Assembly (NCBI RefSeq): GCF_023065955.2
Contig: NW_026622874.1
Location: 11,700,001-11,764,000 of the forward strand
Source: Ursus arctos
Lineage: Eukaryota > Chordata > Mammalia > Carnivora > Ursidae
DNA: 64,000 bases
Direction of reading: 5' to 3'
The notes under the pieces: model-generated
What the model was told of the DNA's origin: nothing
The model's input: the letters and a program-made list of their open reading frames with translations, nothing else
Databases searched by the model: none
Translations under genes and position numbers: made by a program
Shown here: in pieces, positions 37,897 to 49,487 of the stretch
Position numbering within the stretch: position 1 is the stretch's first letter
How the letters are laid out: every line of letters starts with the position of its first letter

Positions 37897-38559
37897 GTGT
37901 GGAATAATACGGTTTTATTCAGCGTCTTGTCCAGTCCCCTTTTGAGAAAGATGAGGCCGGGGAGATCCTGCGAAGTTAACTGACGTGTCCAAGATGACAC
38001 AAGGGAGGGGTGGGGTGGAGATAACAAACCATAAAATTTTAAACACGAGGAAAGGCAAGCTGGGAAATGTCTACAGAGCTGGGTTCCTTTGAATATTTTT
38101 GTCTTAAGTCATACCCCTGAGGTTGCATGATCATTATGAAGTAAACTTACTAATAAACCCTAGAGGAAAGTAAGACTAATCAGTGAGAATTCCTTGTAGC
38201 CTGGGAAATTACCTGGTTTTATAACAACAGGAAGACTCAGTCCAGTCAGCGGGCCCCTGACACACCGAACACCCCGCGTTCTGAGGCGGTCACACGTGCT
38301 CACTAGATATTAGGTAATGGAGTCTCAAAGTAGGGTCCAATGTTTAGGGATTTGGAAAATAACCTTAAAAACTGATTGCTGGAATCCCACATGAAATTCC
38401 AACTGGGGAGGTGTCTGTAACCCTGATCTGTTCTAAAAGGCTGTCAGAGAGGCGAGGGCTGTAGAGCCGTGTGCCTCTTCCCAGCCTCCTGAGGAAACTG
38501 GGCCCCTGAGAAGCAGAACGTGGAATGGCTGCCAAGTCGCTGCCTCTGTCTCTCCTGCC

Positions 38560-39380
38560 TCAGAAACCTCTCCACCTGCTCTTTCATTTTATTTCCTAAC
38601 CTCACTTTTCACCTCCTGCTGTTAGGAGCTGGCCCTGTCACTCCATTAAAATAGGAAGGGTTTTTCAGCCCTCACCTCATTTGACCGCTCTGAGACATCT
38701 GACATTTTTGCCCACACCCTTTCAATAATACTCCCTCCTCCCTTGGCGTATGCCCTGCTCATGTAATTCCCCTGACTTGTTGCCTCTCCCCAGGCTCGTT
38801 CTTCATCTGTCCACCACCCTTAAATGTGGACCTCAGGGTCCCAATCTCTATCCTCTGTCTTTTTGTATATTTTCGCCTGGAAAATCTCATTTTAAGGTCA
38901 TGGCTTCAATTGCCAGTTCACTGGGCTCACCTCCCAAATCTATTTCTTGCTCATATCTCTCTTCTAGACCGTAGACTTCATGTCCTTTTGTCCACAGAAC
39001 ACTTCCACGGGATTTCCCTCAGTTGATTTCCTCAAACTCAGAAAGCCCAGGGCTGAAACCATCATCTTTCCCTTAACCCTAATACTTTCTCTGATACTCG
39101 AAACTTATCACCCATCTGCTCAAAGCCCTTCAGTGGCTCCCTGGAGCTACACAGAATAAGGTTACTACATTCCACGAAGCCCTGCGTGACCTGGCTCCTG
39201 GCAGCCTCTTCTCGTACTTGGCCTCCTCTCCTGCCCCCGTCTTGCTAGCCCTTTCCCTCTCCCTTCTGTGCTATTTCTTTCTTTGCTCTAGTTGAAATCA
39301 CGTCCCCTTTGTCAATTCAATGAGCATCTAATCAACTTCCAAGATTTAGGTCAAGTACTGCCTCCTCTATAACCATTCAA
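38560..39380 (+). mobile_element. L2 LINE fragment with reverse transcriptase remnants
   Basis: The sense L2 ORF2 order is visible: CCCTTAAATGTGGACCTCAG, AAGGTCATGGCTTCAATTGC, TCACCTCCCAAATCTATTTC, TGAAACCATCATCTTTCCCT, then after a gap CTCAAAGCCCTTCAGTGGCT, GCCCTGCGTGACCTGGCTCC and the start of the 3' UTR. Frames are broken repeatedly. Confidence 0.72.
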
Positions 39381-39690
39381 CAAGACAGTGGACACCAGAA
39401 AAGGAAGGCCTGAAACCTTACTTCCTTGTCCCTGCATGTTGGCAGGCCCTGGAATCTGTCACGCGGACACAGCAACTTTGTGACAGCAACCTGCTCCTTG
39501 CCGGGCAAGACTTTAACTGGCTGTGGTTCCTTGTGGAATTTTCCAGTTCCCCCACCCATCTGGGATTATCTTACTAGCCTCACTTAAATAGCTGTGGCGC
39601 CAAGTGGTGATACTTGGAGTAATTTAGTCAGAGGACTGTCAGTGAAAATTCTTCTAGAGAAAACAATGCAATAACTAGAATGACGATAAT

Positions 39691-39892
39691 TTTTTTTTAA
39701 GATTTTACTTATTTATAAGAGAGAGAGAGAGAGCATGAGCGGGGGGTGGGGATTGGGGAGAGGGGCAGTGGGAGAAGGAGAAGCAGACTCCCCGCTGAGC
39801 AGGGAGCCTGATGTGAGGCCCGATCCCAGGACCCTGGGATCATGACCTGAGCCGAAGGCAGATGCTTAACCAACTGAGCTACCCAAGTGCCC
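39691..39892 (-). mobile_element. SINEC (CAN-SINE), antisense
   Basis: Antisense copy from poly(T)-AAGATTTTACTTATTTA through CTCCCCGCTGAGCAGGGAGC to CAACTGAGCTACCCAAGTGC. A 16-bp target duplication with two mismatches flanks it (39675-39690 and 39893-39908, CTAGAA..GATAAT). Confidence 0.94.
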
Positions 39893-39964
39893 CTAGAACG
39901 AGGATAATCTTAATGGGGCAGAACACAGCACTTCATTCAGCATTTAGAACATTACGGAGATGCA

Positions 39965-40241
39965 GCACCATGGGATTAAGGAGCGTGTACTCTGGAGTTG
40001 GGGTGCCTAAGTTCGAATTCTGACTCAGCTCTTCATTAGCTTTGTGAGTCTAGGCAAGTTTCTTGGCCTGTCAGTGCCTCAGTTTCCTGACCTATAAACT
40101 GGATATGGGGATAACTATCTTCTAGGTAGGATCGTGGTGAGGAGCATAGCGATACAGATGTGTGTGTGGTGTGAGCATTTATACACACACAGTACTTAGA
40201 ACGGTGCTTGGTATTTAATAAGCATTACCTACTACTATTTT
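39965..40241 (+). mobile_element. near full-length MIR, tail interrupted by a SINEC
   Basis: The element runs from a CTCTGGAGTTGGGGTGCCTA head through TTCGAATTCTGACTCAGC, CTCAGTTTCCTGACCTATAA and AACGGTGCTTGGTATTTAAT to AGCATTACC. A SINEC lies directly behind with a duplicated TACTACTATTTT-like target. Confidence 0.8.
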
Positions 40242-40245
40242 TTTC

Positions 40246-40409
40246 CCTTTTTTAGAGACAGAGGGGTGGATGGGAGAAGGAGACAGAGAATCTTAAGCAG
40301 GCTCCACACCCAGTGAGGAGCCCGACCTGGGGCTCGATCCCTCGACCCTGCGATCACAACCAGAGCTGAAATCAAGAGTTGGACCCACTGAGCCACCCCG
40401 GTGCCCCTT
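40246..40409 (-). mobile_element. SINEC, distinct subfamily, antisense
   Basis: The body differs from the other copies: GAATCTTAAGCAGGCTCCAC and AATCAAGAGTTGGACCCACT identify the older SINEC variant. CTGAGCCACCCCGGTGCCCC is the head. TACTACTATTTT/CACTACTATTTT is duplicated at 40230-40241 and 40412-40423, within the MIR tail. Confidence 0.9.
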
Positions 40410-40970
40410 CCCACTACTATTTTCAGCTTACTAGATGACGAAGGGAGAAGCCAAGGTTAGTAGGTGTGAGGAAGTTCAGGTTGAACAGCTCCCTCTTTCA
40501 CACCATGAAAATCAGCCAACGAACTCTCAACTCTTCAGTTAAACAGCACACTGAATACTATGCTTGTACGTCTTGTGTTTGTTCAGCCTTTTATACGAGG
40601 CAAATAACTTCCGCTTACTGCTATATTAGGTAGTAGTAAAAGCAAGGAAAGAATGAACAGGCTTTTGAACCTGCAATTCTTTATTTTATGTGCAAATCCT
40701 TTGATGAATGTCTCCTTAAATAGTTTGAGCAAGCAGTTACAGAACTTCCAACACCAGGGAGCCCTGTTAACATGAACCACCGTGCACCCATGGGAAGCGA
40801 TTTGCATGGCATTTCATTCTCACAACATGCAAAGCACAAGAGGTGGGATGTGTAGGTATTATGCTCATGTTATGTATAAGAAAGCAATCAAACAGTGACA
40901 CAAGAGCCCCGTGTTTTCTGATTCCTGTCTTACGCTCATTCCAAGTGTTCTGTTTTTAAAAACATTTTTT

Positions 40971-41153
40971 AGGGGCACATAGGTGGCTCAGCCAGTGAAG
41001 TGTCTGCCTTTGGCTCAGGTCACGATCTCAGGGTCCTGGGGTTGAGCCCCTGCGTTGGGCTTCCTGCTCAGTGGGGAGTGTGCTTCTCCCCCTCCCCTCT
41101 GTCCCCCAATCGTGCTTACTTTCTCTATCTCTCAAATAAATAAATAAAATCTT
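40971..41153 (+). mobile_element. SINEC (CAN-SINE)
   Basis: AGGGGCACATAGGTGGCTCA head, CTGCTCAGTGGGGAGTGTGC body, AAATAAATAAATAAAATCTT tail. An AAAAACATTTTTT duplication brackets it (near 40958-40970 and 41155-41167). Confidence 0.92.
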
Positions 41154-41439
41154 AAAAAACATTTTTTTAACTTCATTTTACATGCCTGGTATATAAAAAA
41201 AAAAAAGTCAGGCTGTGGTGAACCAATTCACACCCCAAGGATTCTGTCCAGAGGTTCTTTAAAGCCCTTTTGATAACTTTTTCCAAATTCAAGGAATTCC
41301 TAATGATGATTCTTTTATCTTCATTGTTACTGATGCCTATCGAGGAGCCTCGTGGTACAAAAGGAGAGCTGGGGGATAACAGGAAGTAGAACACAGTTTA
41401 ACAAAGAAAATAGGCTTATTAGATATTCGCACCTTGTCC

Positions 41440-41770
41440 TCTAGCCACTGCTTGGTCTCCTGGTGGGAATGCATCTATTTCTAGCACCACCAACTGCTCT
41501 ATTCCATGCTACCACGATGTCTGGCCTAGAGTGCTAGAATGTCCTCCTCAAATAGGTGATCTCCCTACAACCACTCTGGTATCCTTCTCATCTGCTCTCC
41601 AATTTGTTGCCTGAGTCATCTTTTCAAAATATATATGAAATCACCTCACTCCTTTTTGCTTAAATCCCCTCAATATATGTTGGTCTTGAGATAAAACTAA
41701 AATTCTGTATCATCTGGCTCTACCGGCTTATGGCAGACTCTGCAAGCTGTTCATAAAACCCATTCTTCTT
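41440..41770 (+). mobile_element. L2 LINE, left part of an interrupted copy
   Basis: GAGTCATCTTTTCAAAATAT, GAAATCACCTCACTCC, TTGAGATAAAACTAAAATTC and TATCATCTGGCTCTACC match the L2 ORF2 end. The element continues at about 42160 after an LTR-like insertion. Confidence 0.62.
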
Positions 41771-41784
41771 TCTCCTGTGACATA

Positions 41785-42155
41785 GACACTTTGCAATTCC
41801 CAGACTCCCTTACTCTTAGAGGTGACCACGTGACTGAGTTTAGCTAATGGAATGTGAGCAAAGGTGATATTGTGCTACTTTCAGGCCCAGGCCATAAGAA
41901 AGCCTGGGTTCTTGTCCCTCCCAGGTGACTGGGACGATGAGACTTAAGTTGACTTTGAAAGCCACATGTCGAAGACGACAGAGAGGAACTAGCATGAATC
42001 TCTGACAGTAGATTCTCCAGGATCCCCTCACCACCTCCAATCTGGAATTGCCTTGGAATGTTATGTGAGAGAGATATAAACATTTATCGTCTCGAGCTGT
42101 GATGTGGTTGGGTCCATGTTGCTGCGGACTGGACTACTGTGGCTAATATGTTACA
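41785..42155 (+). mobile_element. LTR-like ancient repeat inserted in L2
   Basis: GCAATTCCCAGACTCCCTTA, CACGTGACTGAGTTTAGCTA, ATGGAATGTGAGCAAAGGTG, GAAAGCCACATGTCGAAGAC and TTATGTGAGAGAGATATAAA have the order of an ancient mammalian LTR, probably ERVL-MaLR class. The exact family is not assigned. Confidence 0.5.
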
Positions 42156-42159
42156 TTTC

Positions 42160-42545
42160 CTGCCCCATCTGCCCCCAATACTGCCCAGGCCTCACGTCTC
42201 CACATCGGCTGAAGAGATATTCTGTCAGTTTTTCAAGTTTGTCGTGTTCCCTTCTTCTATGGCGCTTTGCAGACGCTATTAATCATTCCATGAACACTTT
42301 CTGGTCAAATCATATTCTTTCTTTAGATCTTAGCTCAGGTCATCAGGAAATCTTCCTATTTCATGGAAAGCTTCTCTGAACTCCGGTGCCCCTCTTACGG
42401 GCTCATCTCCCTGTGTACTCTTCTTCCATAGATCTTGTGATGACTGCAACTTTATATTTGCTTTTGTGCTTATTTAATCACTTAAGTTCCCTTCACTAAA
42501 CTGTAAATTCCATACGAACAGGGACAGCATCTGTGTTTGCTTGCC
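42160..42545 (+). mobile_element. L2 LINE, right part of an interrupted copy
   Basis: AGGTCATCAGGAAATCTTCC, CTTTGTGCTTATTTAATCAC-like sequence, AACTGTAAATTCCATACGAA and CAGGGACAGCATCTGTG follow the L2 3' UTR. A SINEC follows immediately at 42549. Confidence 0.65.
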
Positions 42546-42548
42546 TTT

Positions 42549-42720
42549 TTAAAAAGATTTTATTTATTTATTTGACAGAGAGAGAGAGAGAGAGCAAGCA
42601 TAAACGGGGGGAGCTACAGAAGGAGAGGGAAAAGCAGACTCGCTGCTGAGCAGGGAGCCTGATGTGGGGCTCAGGGCTCGATCCCAGAAGATCATGACCT
42701 GAGCCAAAGGCAGATGCTTA
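42549..42720 (-). mobile_element. SINEC lacking its head, antisense
   Basis: The tail and body are normal (AAAAAGATTTTATTTATTTA, CGCTGCTGAGCAGGGAGCCT, ATGACCTGAGCCAAAGGCAG). The match stops at AGATGCTTAA. The last ~25 bases, which hold the tRNA A-box and the GCGCC end, are missing, so the copy was 5'-truncated or later deleted. No target duplication is visible. Confidence 0.9.
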
Positions 42721-44487
42721 AATGTCTTTGGCATTTCACTTTTCCTGATAGCTGGTAACCCCATACATCCTGGGTTGCTTCTTATCTAAGAACCTTCTGG
42801 TTGGGAAAAAATGCTAGAGAATAAAACATACAAGGAATAAGTTATATTCTGGATATAACTTTCTTTGTGTAGGAAGAAAAATAGAGCAGGGGCTTGATAA
42901 GATAGATCAGGGGGCTTGATGTCTAATTAGGTTGCCAGATAATATGCATGTCTCATGCAATATTTGGGACATACTTATTCTAAAAAATTACTTCCTGTTT
43001 ACATTCAAAATTTAGCTGGGTATCCCACAGTTTTATTTGGTAAATCTGGCAGCTCTCTATCTAGTTCTGCCAGTTACTGGAATCTTCACCTGAGATTGGA
43101 AATTTACCTCGAGAAGACTATATGAAATATCGTATTTGAAATGCTTAGTATAGCGTGGGGTACTATGTGCTGACTTTTAGTGCTCAAAAAATATTTATCT
43201 GCATTATTAGTGTACGTAATAATAAAAGCTACTGTTTATTGCAATAAGATGTATTACTTCGAATAATAAGAGCTACTACTTACTGTGTGTGCTACTCTAT
43301 ACAGGGTGTTGTTCGAAGCTGATCACATGTATTATTCTGTTCATTTCTTCCAATGATCCCTACTTTACTGATGAGACACAAAGAATATGGATCACTGTTC
43401 AAGAGTGGTAGAGACGGCATCGGACCCAGCTGACCCCAGGACCTGCTCTCTCACCGTCCACACAATTTCTGCACGTTGCAAATGAGCCTGGTCCCTTAAT
43501 GAACGAGTGTGCTTTCATATTTAACAGGACTGCTTTCCCTTCGCCCCTCCGTAACCCTGGGGAATTGACTCAGCTGCCCACCTGGTAAATCAAGCATCCA
43601 TTTTTTTGCATTCAGAGCTGATTTTATAGAAATCTAGATACAGTTTAGTAGATTTACATGTTAACACTAAAAGGAAAAAGTTCCCTGCTTGCCTTTTAGT
43701 TGGGGCAACCCTTTGGTTTTATGGGCTTGTTTGAGTAAGTAATTATTCTGGTAATGCCGAGGCCTCCTTTATGGAGCCATAAATGCATCCTGGACAGCCC
43801 AGAATAACTAGCAAGCCCCTTCCTTTGAGCCTAGCAGGCAAACACGGCTTAGCTGGATGTGAGTTGGCTTGCCTGTCCCTGCAGGTTTCTCTTTTTCTCT
43901 GGAAACCTCCTATGAAACCATGGGAAGGGGGGAAAGAGGATCAGATAATTGGGATCTTTAAGATGGTTATTATGAAAAATGTTCTGGAACCAATTCAAAT
44001 ACCAATCAGAAACCACATTGTTCAACTAAATCACTTTCAGATGCCACATAAGATACAAAATACAATGATTTCCAGTTTAAAAATATAATGTTCCTTTAAA
44101 AAAAAACAACACAGTATTTTATTTTATTATTTAAAAAAAAAAAAAACCTGCCTTGGCTGGAATTCAGGCCCGTCACAGATGATGTACAGACAGGCTTTGT
44201 GCAGCTCCCTTCGGATCCGGGGCCTATAGACCTCACTGTAATGTATTTAAAAGTTCCTTAAAATGGATGTGACGGCTGTTTTCTTTGTGTATTACAGAAA
44301 TATACAGAGTTCAGAGGCTCCGTGGCTACACTTCAGGCATGTATGTCATTAAAGGAATGAAAAAAAGATGATGGCCAAATGCTGTATTAAAATCCCATTA
44401 GAAACGCTGGGAGGAATTTAGGGCTCCAGTCTCTTTTATCGGACAGGCGACAGTTTGGTGAAAACAGTTTTCCTTCTTGCCATTTTC
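42721..44487. other. intergenic, one MIR only
   Basis: Outside the MIR at 43235-43475 and an A/T-rich spot at 44098-44148, no gene or repeat is identified. Confidence 0.5.
43235..43475 (-). mobile_element. MIR SINE, antisense
   Basis: Antisense MIR order: 'gagctactacttactgtgtgtgc', CATGTATTATTCTGTTC, ACTTTACTGATGAGACACAA, then an ACCCCAGGACCTGCTCTCTC region. Confidence 0.55.
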
Positions 44488-44770
44488 TCCTTCCTTCCTT
44501 CCTTCCTTCCTTCATTCCTTTCTTCCTTCCTTCTTTTCTTTTTTCTTTCTTTCTCTCTCTCTCTCTCCTTCCCTTCCTCCCTCCCTCCCCTCCAGTACCT
44601 TCCTCTTACCCTCCCCTCCCCTCCCATTCCCTCCCCTTCTGTCCCTTTCCCTGCCTTGCCTCCCCTTCCCTCCTTTCTCTCCCATCTCCTCCCCTCCCCC
44701 ACTTCCCTTCCCTCCTTCCTCTCCCATTTCCTCCCCTCCCCCACTTCCTTCCCCTCCCTTGCTTTTTCAT
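44488..44770. repeat. pyrimidine tandem repeats (CTTC)n / (CCCTT)n
   Basis: CCTT units to about 44530, TTTC/TCTC units to about 44570, then irregular CCCT blocks with a repeated CTCCCATTTCCTCCCCTCCC motif. Open frames on both strands of up to 157 residues are artefacts of it. Confidence 0.93.
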
Positions 44771-46160
44771 TTCTCCCATTTCCCTACTTGGTCGAGGAGT
44801 ATCTGCGTGTCATCTTTACCACTGGAAAAGCAAGTATTATCAGGATTCTGTCAATGTTTGCTCTTCTATACTATGTCCTGCATCAGGCAGTCTTGGGGGA
44901 GACCATTCACCCTTTTCCCAGATAGACTTTTCTATCTTAGGATTCATTAAGTCCACGTTTGTTTATCTGAGCCGTCATCACTGGGATGAGGAGCAAAGGG
45001 GTTAACGCACCGGGTGACCTCAGGAATGATTTCTGTTACAGCAGCTCCCTTACGATCCATCAGGCTCCAAGCATGAATTTTAATGGACTTAGAACCACTT
45101 CTCCAGCCTGGAGGCCAGAGGTCACTGGCTTTCAGAGTGGATCTTCCACAAACTGACATGGAACCTGAAGAATTTGTTTGTTCTGTCAAGAGAGGTGTGA
45201 ATTTTTGTTCCTGTTCAGATCTGCAGGCCATGCTGTCCCTTCTGTGGGACAGGAGGGAAATACCAAACCATTATGTCACGAGTATAAAGTTACTTATGGA
45301 TTAGCATGGAAAATTCAGCCCACAAAGAGCTGCGACAAGCCTGACAGCAGGAGCACTGGGAGCCCGGAGGTCTGGTTCTGGTCCAGCGTCGCCGCTTACA
45401 GACCTTGTGGCCACAGGCGTGTGACTTCCTCTTTCTACGTTCAGATGACTTATCTGTAGAGTTGGCTCGAAAATTCTCTGATGCTGTGAAAGCAACCCAA
45501 CAGGGGGCCAGGGGAGAGACAACTATCGCAAGGAGATGTTGTAGCCACAGATAGACAAGAGCCTTTCTTTTTTTTTTTTCCTGAAGACTTTAGTAGTGAG
45601 GGAAAGAGAAATAGTCCCAAACTTCAGGGAACTCAGAGTCACCGATAACATATTAGTCCCCTTATCTAATGTCATGTTCATGTCTGTCTATAAGCCTGAA
45701 AGTCACCTCAGGACAAAGATGGTGCCATTTATCTCTGCATCCTGCCCTCTGTGCCCATTTGTTGAGTGGGAATAAAGGTGCAAAAGTTAGGGAACACGCG
45801 TGATGAGGAAAGTGGAGGAGGAGGAGAAACCCGAAAGATAGGTAGAAAACTGAGAGCACTCTGGCAGCAAAATGAAAGCAGGAGGACAGCTGAGGAAGAG
45901 CAAGGCACCACCAGTGTTAAATGTCCCAGGGAGGGACAGAGGCTCAAGAGGCCTTTCAACTGGGGGATATCGATGGTCAGTCACTTTCATGTAAAGAAGT
46001 TAAAGCTCTTCCCTTGCCTGTGATGTCTACAAACAAGGACACGGCACTATTACTGAAAGCTGAATTTTGAAGAAATTCCTCTTTTACGAAATGCTACGCA
46101 CTAATCAATGAGTCAAATGCGGATTTCGCTCTTTTAGTTCCCATGCCCTCTAGTCTATAC
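44771..46160. other. intergenic, mostly non-repetitive
   Basis: Only a short MIR piece at 45355-45470 is recognised. Overlapping frames of 73-94 residues on both strands at 44947-45520 have no known domain. Confidence 0.45.
45355..45470 (+). mobile_element. MIR fragment
   Basis: A short sense MIR piece: GGTCTGGTTCTGGTCC, TTACAGACCTTGTGGCCAC and GATGACTTATCTGTAGAGTT, corresponding to the middle of the consensus. Confidence 0.5.
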
Positions 46161-46176
46161 TGTACATGTTACTCTT

Positions 46177-46360
46177 TTCTTTAAAGATTTTATTTATTTA
46201 TCAGAGAGAGAGAGAGAGCACATGAGCAGGGGGAGGGGTGGAGGGAGAAGCAGGCTCCCCGCTGAGCAGGGAGCCTGATGTGGGACTCCATCCCAAGGTC
46301 CTGGGATCATGACCTGAGCCTAAGGCAGACATTTAACTGACTGAGCCACCCAGGCGCCCC
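46177..46360 (-). mobile_element. SINEC (CAN-SINE), antisense
   Basis: Full antisense copy ending in GACTGAGCCACCCAGGCGCC. A 16-bp target duplication with one mismatch (TGTACATGTTACTCTT / TGTCCATGTTACTCTT) lies at 46161-46176 and 46361-46376. Confidence 0.95.
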
Positions 46361-46376
46361 TGTCCATGTTACTCTT

Positions 46377-47369
46377 ACTAACACAGGGCAGACTAGTTAG
46401 TGAAAAGGGGCAGAATGGTCTAGGAGCTGGCAGAGTGTACTTTGAGGATTGTTGGACATGCCTCCACAAGCTTGTTTCTCGTTATCAAATGAAAGGAAGA
46501 ATTTCAATGACTAAATAGTAAAGAATTACTTGCAAAACTAGCAGAAGATTAGAAGCAGCAGCACGTGAGAGATGCAAAGTGTAGACGTTTGATGGTCATT
46601 ACGTCCCAATGACTGTCTCAGCAGAGCAATTCTGTATCTACAAGGACTGGCTCTGTTCAATGGGACTTAATACTAACCTCAGCTACAGACCCAGCTCCAA
46701 AACAGAGAAAGAAAGTGCTTGTAGTCAGGACCATTTGAATCATATGACATCAGTTTTAAAGAATCACAATGCATTCTGAGAAGAAAAATTGAAAATGAGT
46801 AAGGAAATCAAGAGCCAGAAAGAGTATGGATTTCTGTAGGAAAAGTTGTACAAAGAAGATTAGATTACTTTTTGGGAGAATCAATTTATATTAGTGAGAG
46901 AAGGAAAAGCGGATGTTATTTATTAGCGTTTTTATAGAATGTTTAGTTTGGAAATTGCAAAATTGTATTTTTAATTTATTTTGATAGCTAGTTTCAATTG
47001 GCATAGATTATGTTCCAAAGGCGGCTTGTAGAAGAATCAAGAAAGAAAAAAGTCAAGGTGTCGGAGCTTGGGAAGCAATATGGTTTACATCTCTTTTATA
47101 TAAATATTTTTATTGCTTCTCTGGAAGAAAAAGAAAATAGAACATTAATGAAATTGGCACTCAAATCCTTAGTTTGAGAGTGTTAGTGAGCAGTAAAAAA
47201 AAATGACAGAATTAAGAGACAAATTATTTCTTTCCCTTCTCTGGGTCCACGAAAGTTCAGAGGAGGAAATTTATTCTTTCAAACATTTATTTCTCCATGA
47301 TCACATTGACCCCACAATAAATGTAGCAGGACATGGATAAAATAGCTATTTTTTATTACTTAAAAGTTT
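46377..47369. other. intergenic, A/T-rich, nothing recognised
   Basis: No transposon or coding signature between the SINEC at 46177-46360 and the MIR pair at 47370. Confidence 0.5.
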
Positions 47370-47725
47370 TCTGACTTTTAATTTCCTTATCTGTAAACTG
47401 AAGATTAAAAAAGCTAATTTTGAGGGTTATTGTGAGCATGAAAATTCTGATGATTTCTTTAAACAGCACAACTAATGATATTAATAACAAATATTACTGA
47501 GGACTTGCTCTGTGCTAGGTACTCTGTTAAGTTTTTTGTATACATTAATGTATTTGATAGTCACAACTGTCTTATGGTGGAGGTAGACATCATAATCCCA
47601 TTTTATAGATGAAAAGACTGTAGTTTTAAGAATGTGAGTAATTTACCTAAGCTTATAGGTAGTGTAGCTAGGACTCAAACCCAGACAGTCTGACTCCGTT
47701 GTTTATACCTGGCAGCTATTATGGT
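47370..47725. mobile_element. MIR fragment (+) followed by MIR (-)
   Basis: 47370-47460 carries TTTCCTTATCTGTAAACTGA and a GGGTTATTGTGAGCATGA block in sense. 47462-47725 is a better antisense MIR, with CTGTGCTAGGTACTCTGTTA, CCCATTTTATAGATGAAAAG and ACTCAAACCCAGACAGTCTG. The head-to-head arrangement is two insertions, not one element. Confidence 0.7.
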
Positions 47726-47834
47726 TATTCTTACAACTACTAGGCTCAGCTGAAATCACAGAAATAAGAATTGAAATTTAAATTTGAAGTTCTTGACTAG
47801 AGGGATTATTAAAAAAATGGAATGGAAAGGTTTT

Positions 47835-48052
47835 TTAAAAAAGATTTTATTTATTTATTTGAGAGAGAGACAGACAGAGATAGTGAGAGAGAGCACAAGC
47901 AGGGAGGAGAAGAAGGCTCCCCACTGAGCAGGGAGCCTGACCTAGGGCTTGATCCCAGGACACTGGGATCATGACCTGAGCTGAAGGTAGATGAGACCAT
48001 GTCTGAAATCAAGAGTTGGCATCTTAACTGACTGAGCCACCCAGGCTCCCCT
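47835..48052 (-). mobile_element. SINEC with internal extra segment, antisense
   Basis: AAAGATTTTATTTATTTATT tail and CTGACTGAGCCACCCAGGCT head, with an AAATCAAGAGTTGGCATCTT segment near the head that most neighbours lack. TGGAATG(G/A)AAAG is duplicated at 47818-47829 and 48053-48064. Confidence 0.92.
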
Positions 48053-48068
48053 GGAATGAAAAGTTTTA

Positions 48069-48734
48069 AAGTATAAAAATCTTTGGAGAATTTTAGGGGC
48101 ATTCAGACTGTCAGCTGAGGTCCTACTATCCCTTACAGACTTAGATCAACTTGGTTTGAGATTCCAGTTTGATGCCTAGGCAGGTTCAGAATGATCTCTG
48201 CGGTTTCTGTGAATTCCTAATAGCTTTCTATCTCTTGTTTTTTCTCCACCTTGCTTTGCATTCATCCTGTGTCATCCAAACACAAAACCTTCTTTCCCCA
48301 AATATGTCATTAGTTGAGTGGTTTTACTGAAGATCTGAGAGGTTATGGGAGAAGTCACATCACATGCAACATCACTAACTTCCTGGCTTCACCTTCAGTC
48401 CTCCTCATTTTACACAACAGCAAACATGCTTGGCAAGCATGCCATTTCCAACCATTTACTAAATGGTGGAGCCAAGACTCCAGGCAAAATTCTGGGCAAG
48501 ACAGTACAAGTGAGGAAAGAAACTTCTTCATCCATCAAGCTATTCCTCTTAAGCCCTGCATTTTCTCTCCACCAATAAAAGAAAAATAAGACAGGAATCT
48601 TCCAGGCTAATGTAAACTAATTCTCCAAGTAAATTTCTCTTAAAATTGCAGAAGACCAGAATTAAAAAAAATAGGAATATACTAAATGTTTGAAGTGTTT
48701 CTAAAACATTGATTTGTGTTGATTACTGCAAAAG
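48069..48734. other. intergenic, nothing recognised
   Basis: The 91-residue frame at 48314-48589 overlaps a second frame of similar length on the same strand, and neither resembles a known protein. Confidence 0.45.
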
Positions 48735-49002
48735 GATTCCTTGCTCTCTGACTCCTGGTTGGGTTGGGTCAACAGAAACTCTGGTAAGAGATTGGAAAGA
48801 GCATCCCTCTCTCCTGGGTCATCTGCAGCTGGCTCTGTGGCTCAACCAAAGGTCACCACTCTTCTTGAGGCAGCTTCTATATACAACTCTGTCCTTCCTC
48901 TAGTATCTGGGTCCTTCCTTTATCTTTTGAGGCCCAGAGGTATAATCGGTTCTGTCCCAACTACATTGCATGCTTCAATTCTCCCATACCCCATCTATAC
49001 TA
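48735..49002 (+). mobile_element. unassigned ancient repeat hosting the LTR at 49003
   Basis: TTGCTCTCTGACTCCTGGTT, AAGAGATTGGAAAGAGCATC and a late GGTTCTGTCCCAACTACATT resemble a widespread old mammalian repeat whose name I cannot give. Its likely end, TGTAAATAGTCCCTTACTTA, appears right after the LTR at 49468-49487. Confidence 0.4.
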
Positions 49003-49467
49003 TGTCTTATGGGTTGAATCATGTCCTCCTAAAAGACAATGCAGTCCGAATTTTCAGTGCCTATAACCATGACCTCATTTGAAAACATGATCTTTGTAGA
49101 TGATCAAGTTACCATGAAAGTTGTCAGGGTGGGCCCTAATCCAATATAACTGTGTTTTTAGGAAGAAAAAAAAAAGAAGAAGAAACTTAGACATAGAGAC
49201 ATACACACAAGGAGAATGCCATGTAAAAGTGAAGGTAGAGATTGGGGGTGATGCATGTACAAGTCAAGGGACGTCAAAGTTTGCCAGAAACCCTCAGAAG
49301 CCAGGAGAGGAGGCAGGAACAGATCCTCCTTCCCAGGCCTCAAAAGGAACAACAACCCTGCTGACATCTTCGTCTTAGACTCTTGACCACCCGAACCGTG
49401 AGGAGATAGATTTCTTCTGTTGAAGCCACCTAGTCTCTTATACAGCAGCCCTAAGAAATTAATATGC
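49003..49467 (+). mobile_element. MLT1-type MaLR LTR
   Basis: It begins TGTCTTATGGGTTGAATCAT and continues through GTCAGGGTGGGCCCTAATCC, GGAGAATGCCATGTAAAAGT, AGATTGGGGGTGATGCATGT and CAACCCTGCTGACATCTTCG. It ends near TAATATGCA. It is a solo LTR with TG...CA ends and no internal region. Confidence 0.82.
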
Positions 49468-49487
49468 ATGTAAATAGTCCCTTACTT

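Noticed and set aside
44455..44950. Two overlapping frames of 156-157 residues
   Set aside because: Both are products of CTTC/CCCTT repeats, and two frames being open at once shows repeat composition, not coding.
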